This document shows, one piece after another, positions 58,798 to 64,000 of a stretch of DNA of 64,000 nucleotides. Origin of the DNA: Bacillota bacterium (GTDB lineage Bacteria > Bacillota > Clostridia > Christensenellales > UMGS416); contig JAEZSE010000023.1 in the NCBI GenBank assembly GCA_023421955.1, forward strand, positions 1 through 64,000, in the 5' to 3' direction. The translations under genes and the position numbers were made by a program. Within the stretch, counting starts at the first letter, position 1; the number at the start of each line of letters is the position of its first letter. The notes beneath the pieces are model-generated. The model was not told the DNA's origin and did not search any database. It worked only from the letters and a program-made list of their open reading frames with translations.

Positions 58798-58826
58798 TTG
58801 CCAGAGAAAGCCGAATGTAGTAATAT
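58798..58826 (+). promoter_or_regulatory. Promoter of the GYWK secreted-protein gene
   Basis: TTGCCA, a 17-base spacer and TAATAT give a start near 58833 and a leader of about 110 nt. The leader contains a CCCCGCTT / AAGCGAGG hairpin (about 58861-58883). Confidence 0.5.
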
Positions 58827-58942
58827 TGAACTAACAATTCCTACCATTTTAGTCAGGTTAACCCCGCTTCCCATAAAGCGAGGCTGAAAACAGAGCGCCC
58901 GTCTCCAGAACAAACGGAGCAAATGAAAAAGGGGCGATCAAC

Positions 58943-59422
58943 ATGAAAAAACTCATTACTCTGTTGCTTGCGGCATTGTTGTTGGTATCCTGGGGCGGCA
59001 CCGCGTCGGCCTATGTGGGAGACCAAACTTCACAGGGCACTTACACAATCGGCTACTGGAAAACCCACCCCGGTGCCATGGCGGATTTACTGCCCATCCG
59101 ACTCGGGGCTTCCGGCGGTGAAAAAAGCGTGATGGTTTCCACCACCTCCCAGGCGGTCAGCATCCTGAAGATGACCGGCGGCGCGTCCAACGGCATCGTC
59201 AAGCTCTATGCTCAATTGCTGGCTGCTAAGCTCAACTATGCAAACGGCGCCGACAAATCTGCTGTAGCGGCTGTGATGGGCGCGGCAGACAGTTTCCTGG
59301 CCAGCCACAACGCGGCCGACTGGGCAACGCTGACATCGGCAGAAAGAAGCCAAGTGCTCTCCTGGATGACCACGCTGGACCGTTACAACAACGGAATCAT
59401 CGGTCCTGGGCACGCAGACTAA
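58943..59422 (+). CDS. Secreted protein with a GYWKTHP motif
   Basis: The 159-residue protein has a clean signal peptide (KKLITLLLAALLLVSWGGTASA, cleavage near 23). The mature part starts YVGDQTSQGTYTIGYWKTHPG. The GYWKxHP motif recurs in many secreted proteins of unknown role across bacteria. The rest is helical and Ala-rich, with no cysteines and no anchor, so it should be released or cell-wall associated. AAGGGGCG precedes the ATG and a terminator follows, so it is a single-gene unit. Confidence 0.7.
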   Translation: MKKLITLLLAALLLVSWGGTASAYVGDQTSQGTYTIGYWKTHPGAMADLLPIRLGASGGEKSVMVSTTSQAVSILKMTGGASNGIVKLYAQLLAAKLNYANGADKSAVAAVMGAADSFLASHNAADWATLTSAERSQVLSWMTTLDRYNNGIIGPGHAD

Positions 59423-59474
59423 ATCAACGAAATTGCCATCAAGCCGATTGGTATTGAAGCATCCAGATCGGATC

Positions 59475-59505
59475 GGGGGAGCTTATATGGTTCCCCCTTT
59501 TTTAT
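59475..59505 (+). terminator. Terminator of the GYWK gene
   Basis: GGGGGA / TCCCCC with an 11-base loop is followed by TTTTTT. Confidence 0.85.
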
Positions 59506-60779
59506 TACAATGCCAGGAAAATGCCTCGAATCTGATCTGGCTTGCATTTTACCTTCTTCGCCCGGATAGCCACCACCAGATTCTCAGGCCGGAAAATCTC
59601 ACGGCTGATCTCCATGAGCCGCTCTGCCGTCACGGCGGCATAGAGCCCCCTGACCTGATCAATGCTTTCCAGACGATCGTTCAGGATGAAGTTGTGATAT
59701 GCCATGTTCCAATTCAGGTCGTCGGGGTCATCCAGCGTGTAGGCGTAATTGTCAGCATATTTGGGCCGGTGCAGCGCGAGCTCTTCTTCGGTAATGGATT
59801 CCTTCACGGACCGGAACACATCCGCGGCAACCCTCAACGACTCCTCTAGCTTGCTTAACATGACATTATACTTGATATAGCAGGTACCGATGTTGCGATA
59901 CTGCTCCAGATAGGCTGAATGGCTGTAAATCAACCCCCGGTCTTCCGAAAGCGCCATGCTCATGCGGCTGAGCATGCCCCGGAAAAGCAATTCATCCAGC
60001 AGGTTGATCTCCGCCATCGTGTAACGGCTGAAGTCCGCATCAAAGGAAAGCTGCACCTCCGGCATGTCTTTGCGGTCCTGCAACGCCACCAGGCAATCCC
60101 GCCGCAGGAAACCCGGCGGCACCGGGGCGTTGTTGCGGCGCTCTTCAGCGCTTTGACCAATGGCGTATCCCCCCACCACTTCTACAAGCCGCGCCAAGTT
60201 TTCCCCGGTGTAGTTGCCGGTGACATAAAAGCACAGATGGCCAACCCGGAACGATTGCTCCCACGCTGCCTGCAAAGCCTCCAGCCCCAGGGCTGCCACG
60301 CCGGTTACTGTGCCGGAAATGGGCCGGCAAAGCGCCGTGCCGCCCCACACTAGGTTCCCTGCAAAATGGTCGAAGGACTTCAGCGGATCATCCTCGCGGA
60401 TTTCATTCTGCACGCGCCGCCGCTCCACCACCACGTCGCGTGCACTCACCGAAAGTGGCGCCAGCAGCCGCGCGATGAGCGCAGCACATCCGTCAAAATG
60501 GCTGCTGGCCGCAGAGATGGTAAACTCCATAAACTCCTTATAGGTGCAGGCATCAAAGGTGGCTCCCATGCCAGCCAGCCGCTCATACAGCTCCCGCTGG
60601 GGCATGCCACCAAGGTTGCGAAACAGCACATGCTCCAGAAAATGGGTGATGCCCGTTTCCTCCGGGCGCTCATAAAGCACGCCGGCTTTCACATACAAGC
60701 CGATTGTAAAGGTGTGCAGGTGGGGTTGGCGGTAAGAATACACAGGCACGCCGTTGGCGGCAGTGATGAGTTGCTGCAT
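59505..60779 (-). CDS. M16-family zinc peptidase
   Basis: The 424-residue peptidase of the insulinase/processing-peptidase family has its catalytic inverted zinc motif in ITHFLEHVLFRN (HxxEH) near residue 46, with the third ligand Glu about 76 residues later (VQNEIREDD). The N-terminal half is the active domain and the C-terminal half the inactive partner domain. Only one gene is present here, although family members often work as pairs. The peptide substrate is unknown. GGAG precedes ATG 60779. Confidence 0.88.
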   Translation of the reverse strand: MQQLITAANGVPVYSYRQPHLHTFTIGLYVKAGVLYERPEETGITHFLEHVLFRNLGGMPQRELYERLAGMGATFDACTYKEFMEFTISAASSHFDGCAALIARLLAPLSVSARDVVVERRRVQNEIREDDPLKSFDHFAGNLVWGGTALCRPISGTVTGVAALGLEALQAAWEQSFRVGHLCFYVTGNYTGENLARLVEVVGGYAIGQSAEERRNNAPVPPGFLRRDCLVALQDRKDMPEVQLSFDADFSRYTMAEINLLDELLFRGMLSRMSMALSEDRGLIYSHSAYLEQYRNIGTCYIKYNVMLSKLEESLRVAADVFRSVKESITEEELALHRPKYADNYAYTLDDPDDLNWNMAYHNFILNDRLESIDQVRGLYAAVTAERLMEISREIFRPENLVVAIRAKKVKCKPDQIRGIFLAL

Positions 60780-60971
60780 GGAGTACTCCACTAAATTATT
60801 GCAATCCATTATACAGCAGGACATCAATCTGGAAAAGCAGCAGGAGGTTTAGCCCGACCAGTGCAATGATTGCATCTATCCATTTCACCATCGAGGTTGC
60901 CGATCAACATAATAAATTCGGCATAATGCGCATACTAGCAACGCATTTGCTAATCAAGGATGGTGTGCGAA

Positions 60972-61565
60972 ATGGGCGTGGGATGGAATATTGAAACAGC
61001 GCTGACCATTGGAGCGCTGGCCGCTTCGGTCGCAGGTACCATTTTGATCCTGCGCTTTCAATGGAAACAATATGGATTGTTATTCCTCTTGAGCGGGATC
61101 ATCGGCATCGCGTTGTGCTACCTGTTTCTCTATTTTGACCTGTATTCCTTTCCATACCAACTGATCCCTGGCATATCGAAAGTGCCGTTCACGCTGATCC
61201 TGACCGTGTTTCCGTTTTACGTGCTTGCAGGCGTGCGCTACAGCCCAAGGGCATGGGGTTGGAAGATCCCATTCTACTGGGTGCTGGTGCACATCGGCGT
61301 GCTAGCAGAAGGCATCATCGAGAAAACGACGATGATCCTGAAATACAACCCACACTGGGGTATCTGGGATTCCTATGTGTGGTGGTGGTTGTTTTTACTG
61401 GTTTTTGAGTGGATCGGCGGCTTGATTGTCAAACCGGAGAACCGGAAACCGCTTGACCCCACCCATCTGCGTTTCGGCAGCCTGGGTTGGTTTATCCTTC
61501 ATTTCATCCTGATTCTCACATTCGTCCTGGCCGGCACCATGCTGGCAGAGACTCTGTTCCATTGA
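60972..61565 (+). CDS. CBO0543-like polytopic membrane protein
   Basis: The protein of about 197 residues has six predicted transmembrane helices and aromatic-rich loops (YVWWWLFLLVFEWIGGLIV). Layout and motifs resemble the CBO0543 family of Clostridia, whose function is unknown. Start codons at 60960 (ATG), 60963 (GTG) and 60972 (ATG) all lie near AAGG, and the true start is unclear. The gene is alone. Confidence 0.6.
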   Translation: MGVGWNIETALTIGALAASVAGTILILRFQWKQYGLLFLLSGIIGIALCYLFLYFDLYSFPYQLIPGISKVPFTLILTVFPFYVLAGVRYSPRAWGWKIPFYWVLVHIGVLAEGIIEKTTMILKYNPHWGIWDSYVWWWLFLLVFEWIGGLIVKPENRKPLDPTHLRFGSLGWFILHFILILTFVLAGTMLAETLFH

Positions 61566-61662
61566 AAGGGATCAATCAAGGCCATATATTAGGAGCCTCC
61601 CCTTGCCATCCCAATGGGTTTGGGGTAGGATATCCTCAACAACAACCGGGGGTATCAGGTAT

Positions 61663-62580
61663 ATGAGAAAGATCCGGATCGGCAAGGGCGAGCTCACCAC
61701 AAGCGAGATATCGCTGGGATGCATGCGCATCTCAGGCATGGGGGAAAAGGAAGCCACACACCTCATCGCCACGGCGCTGGAGCAGGGCATCGACTTTTTC
61801 GACCACGCCGACATTTATGGCGGCGGTAAGTCGGAGGAAGTATTTGCCAATGTGTTGAAAGCCATGCCCGGCGTACGGCAACACATCTTCCTGCAATCCA
61901 AGTGTGGCATTCGCAGGGGTTTCTTTGACTTCTCCAAAGAACACATTCTGAATTCGGTGGATGGCATTCTCAAGCGCCTCGACACAGACTACTTGGATGT
62001 GCTGCTGCTGCACCGACCCGACGCACTGATGGAGCCGGAGGAAGTGGCTGAGGCATTTTCAGCACTGCACGCCGCCGGTAAGGTGCGCCACTTCGGCGTG
62101 AGCAACCAGAACCCCAATCAGATTGAGCTGCTGAGCAAATATCTGGGTCAGCGCCTGATCATCAACCAGATGCAGCTTTCCATCACCAACACCGGTATGA
62201 TCGACGCGGGCCTGAATGTGAACATGCAGATTGACCGCTCCGTCAACCGTGACGGCAGCATCCTGGACTATTGCCGCCTCCACGATATCACGATACAGCC
62301 CTGGTCTCCGTTTCAATACGGTTTCTTCGAGGGTGTGTTCCTGGGCAGCCCCAAGTATCCGGAGCTCAATGCCAAGATCGGCGAGTTGGTGGAAAAATAC
62401 AATGTGCCCGACACGGCCATCGCCACGGCCTGGCTGCTGCGGCACCCGGCCAAGATGCAGCCCATCGTGGGCACAACCAATGCCGAACGCCTGAGAGACA
62501 TCTGCAAGGCTTCCGCCATTGAGCTCACGCGGCAGGAGTGGTATGCCATCTATCTGGCAGCGGGGAACAAGCTGCCGTAA
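61663..62580 (+). CDS. Aldo/keto reductase (YdhF-like)
   Basis: The 305-residue NADPH-dependent reductase with a TIM-barrel fold has catalytic residues Asp and Tyr in FFDHADIYGGGKSEEVF near 45, Lys in LQSKCG near 80 and His in LLLHRPDALMEP near 120. NADP-binding residues are in IVGTTNAERLRD near 270. The physiological carbonyl substrate is unknown. GGGGGTATCAGG lies before ATG 61663. Confidence 0.92.
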   Translation: MRKIRIGKGELTTSEISLGCMRISGMGEKEATHLIATALEQGIDFFDHADIYGGGKSEEVFANVLKAMPGVRQHIFLQSKCGIRRGFFDFSKEHILNSVDGILKRLDTDYLDVLLLHRPDALMEPEEVAEAFSALHAAGKVRHFGVSNQNPNQIELLSKYLGQRLIINQMQLSITNTGMIDAGLNVNMQIDRSVNRDGSILDYCRLHDITIQPWSPFQYGFFEGVFLGSPKYPELNAKIGELVEKYNVPDTAIATAWLLRHPAKMQPIVGTTNAERLRDICKASAIELTRQEWYAIYLAAGNKLP

Positions 62581-62606
62581 ACAGGATCTACAACCAAAGC
62601 AACAAG

Positions 62607-62633
62607 GAATCTTCTGCCTGCGAGCAGGAGATT
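62607..62633 (+). terminator. Terminator of the aldo/keto reductase gene
   Basis: GAATCT-T-CTGC pairs with GCAG-G-AGATTC and is followed by TTTGATTG. Confidence 0.65.
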
Positions 62634-62737
62634 CTTTGATTGTTCATTGGCTACATTTTACAGATCCACTTATAGAGTTTTATCATGCATGTTATAATGC
62701 TGTATGTAATAGATGCTGATACGATATGGTGATTGAT

Positions 62738-63484
62738 GTGAAAAAGCTGGCATACTTGCTTTTAGCCGCCCTACTGTTATCTGGTTGCGGTGTGGCCACA
62801 ACACCGCCTGAGCCTGCTGATGTGAATATAGGAGAGTCTTCTGCTGATCGCATCCTTGAGATTGTTGGGCTGTCAGTTGACGATGTGCGGTCAATCTCGC
62901 GGTATGACAACTCTTCTCCGCCTGATGTTCCCGTCCAGATCGTTTATCGGGAAAAAGATCTCAAGCGGTTGCTGGAATCGCTACAGGCCGTTCGGCTGAT
63001 GGAGCCGGCGAATCATACAACAACTGCCGCACCCGGTGATTATTGGAGCTACCGGATTGACCTGTTCAACGGAGAAACCATTGACATCAATTTCAACTCA
63101 GGCTATGTGGTCTCTCAAGGCGAAAATTACGGTTATCGTAACAGCGCTGCGATGCAGCAAACGATGGACGAACTGGAAGAAGACCCAAATCTGTTGCATA
63201 ACGATGCTTATGAAACAGTGGAGAAAGTAACGATCACCACTGCATCCGGCGAACGCACCGTTACAGACCGGAAAAAGATCGAGGAGTACGTCCGTATGTT
63301 CCACTGGATGACGATCACCGGCAGGAGCCGGGAGCCGTTGACCGATGGGATTGCCTATACGTTCCTTCACAAGGACGGTAAGATAACCGTTTTTCGGTAT
63401 CAGGGCAATCTGCTGGCTACGGCAGAAGGGACATTTCAGGTGAAAACAAACCCGGAGTATCTCATAGCCGAATCATCGGACTGA
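62738..63484 (+). CDS. Predicted lipoprotein of unknown function
   Basis: The 248-residue lipoprotein has the signal KKLAYLLLAALLLSGC (lipobox LSGC near residue 17). The mature part is acidic and probably contains two similar alpha/beta repeats (RYDNSSPPDVPVQIVYREKD near 55; TASGERTVTDRKKIEEYVRM near 168). I recognise no family. GTG 62738 gives the tightest signal peptide; ATG 62726 is the alternative. It should sit on the outer face of the membrane. Confidence 0.75.
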   Translation: MKKLAYLLLAALLLSGCGVATTPPEPADVNIGESSADRILEIVGLSVDDVRSISRYDNSSPPDVPVQIVYREKDLKRLLESLQAVRLMEPANHTTTAAPGDYWSYRIDLFNGETIDINFNSGYVVSQGENYGYRNSAAMQQTMDELEEDPNLLHNDAYETVEKVTITTASGERTVTDRKKIEEYVRMFHWMTITGRSREPLTDGIAYTFLHKDGKITVFRYQGNLLATAEGTFQVKTNPEYLIAESSD

Positions 63485-63510
63485 TCTCGTTAGCACAAGT
63501 AGAATTGCGA

Positions 63511-63552
63511 AAGCGGGCGCGTACGATTACGCGCCCGCTTTCAGCCCTACAC
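63511..63552. repeat. Family-B element acting as a bidirectional terminator
   Basis: A perfect 13-bp stem (AAGCGGGCGCGTA / TACGCGCCCGCTT) with a CGAT loop is followed by TTCAGCCCTACAC. The tail and base match family B, with apical stem GCGT / ACGC. It lies between convergent genes. Confidence 0.8.
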
Positions 63553-63566
63553 TTCGAGAAGTTGAT

Positions 63567-64000
63567 TCAAGCTTTCTCAACATAGTGGCAAATATCCAGA
63601 ATGATATTTCCCTTCTCATCAGGCGTGGTAAAGCGCGGGCAACCATACCGCTCAAAAAACCAATAGGCCCCCTGCCCGTCGGTGATGATCTTGAACCCTT
63701 CCTTCATGCAGCTTTCACCGCATTTACCCTCCTGGCCATAAACCTCGCCATCCTTGCCATAGAGCCACACCACACCCAGGTCCGAAGCGGGAAAGTCATG
63801 GTAGCCATACCCCTCCGGTACTGTGGAGCCTTCCGGGCAGAACATCCCAATCCAGTATTCAAAGGGCTCCCCCTCTTTGAACCGCATGAGGCCGATGTAG
63901 GCATCACCGTCTTCATATAGCGCCTTCAAATCGAAACTCTTTTCCAGCGGTTCAAACCAACCATTGGCAAACCAGTCGCCCCACAGCTTGCCAAATCCAC
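63567..64000 (-). CDS. GyrI-like effector-binding domain protein, 5' end missing
   Basis: The frame stays open to the right edge of the window, so the start is outside. The visible 144 residues read FGKLWGDWFANGWFEPLEKS, FEYWIGMFCPEG and YHDFPASDLGVVWLYG. This is the pattern of the GyrI-like small-molecule-binding domain, found alone or at the C-terminus of AraC/MerR regulators. Four cysteines are present (FCPEG, GKCGESC, YGCPRF). Whether a DNA-binding domain precedes it cannot be seen. Confidence 0.55.
   Translation of the reverse strand, partial: GFGKLWGDWFANGWFEPLEKSFDLKALYEDGDAYIGLMRFKEGEPFEYWIGMFCPEGSTVPEGYGYHDFPASDLGVVWLYGKDGEVYGQEGKCGESCMKEGFKIITDGQGAYWFFERYGCPRFTTPDEKGNIILDICHYVEKA

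Noticed and set aside
58827..58942. Cyclic di-GMP riboswitch before the GYWK gene
   Set aside because: A hairpin is present but the conserved core bases of class I or II aptamers are not.
6279..63552. CRISPR array, from the many repeated palindromes
   Set aside because: Copies are scattered kilobases apart with no regular spacers and no cas genes.

Overview
The window reads as the chromosome of an anaerobic Bacillota (Clostridia-like) bacterium of fairly high GC. The pointers are a pyruvate:ferredoxin oxidoreductase, a T-box leader, Shine-Dalgarno sites of the GGAGG type before nearly every gene, several TTG/GTG starts, and CD3324-, CBO0543-, DUF2975- and DUF4173-type proteins. No rRNA, tRNA, CRISPR array or intact prophage is visible. 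I cannot place it to genus.

Layout. 1-4870: the end of an acidic zinc-ribbon protein, a metallophosphoesterase, a free-standing structured RNA gene (about 1327-1517), a CD3324-type regulator, a GNAT and a secreted leucine-rich-repeat protein. 4358-13502 (minus): purine operon purE-purC-purF-purM-purN-purH-pfkB-like-purD-LigT-like, with a clear sigma-A promoter and possible PurR boxes. 13633-16811: a membrane sensor kinase with an HD-GYP response regulator. 16987-18465: ECF sigma factor, zinc-finger anti-sigma factor and two small proteins sharing a motif. 18695-22821: GrpB, SRPBCC, a P-loop protein, asd and ilvE. 23029-25832: a DUF2975/HTH/membrane-protein cassette. 25918-28101: thioredoxin, then an operon of a Crp/Fnr regulator and a HemN-like protein without the radical-SAM cysteines. 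28382-32516: operon of glycerol-1-phosphate dehydrogenase, HAD phosphatase, alpha/beta hydrolase and a GHMP kinase. 32644-37839: lipoprotein, MBL hydrolase, ArsC-like protein, tandem nitroreductases, RluA-type synthase and an RNA methyltransferase. 38001-42583: ileS and a GNAT behind a T-box leader. 42681-46573: MATE exporter, ferritin-like protein, SPFH and TM2 proteins. 46575-47421: a small AT-richer island with a broken phage-type gene. 47779-53430: PFOR, then a MarR/FMN-binding/flavodoxin redox operon. 53445-64000: paired TIM-barrel proteins, diguanylate cyclase, SDR, TrmH-type methyltransferase, SMP-30, a secreted GYWK protein, an M16 peptidase, aldo/keto reductase, a lipoprotein and a truncated GyrI-like protein.

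The most unusual feature is not a gene. Many intergenic gaps, including gaps inside the pur operon, carry one of two dispersed palindromic element families. In both, the flanks are conserved while the apical stem differs from copy to copy yet stays self-complementary. Other points of interest are the structured RNA at 1327-1517, the HemN-like protein lacking its cluster motif, a roughly 280-bp element that supplies the C-terminus of the RluA-type protein, and the GNAT gene lying between an isoleucine-type T-box and ileS.
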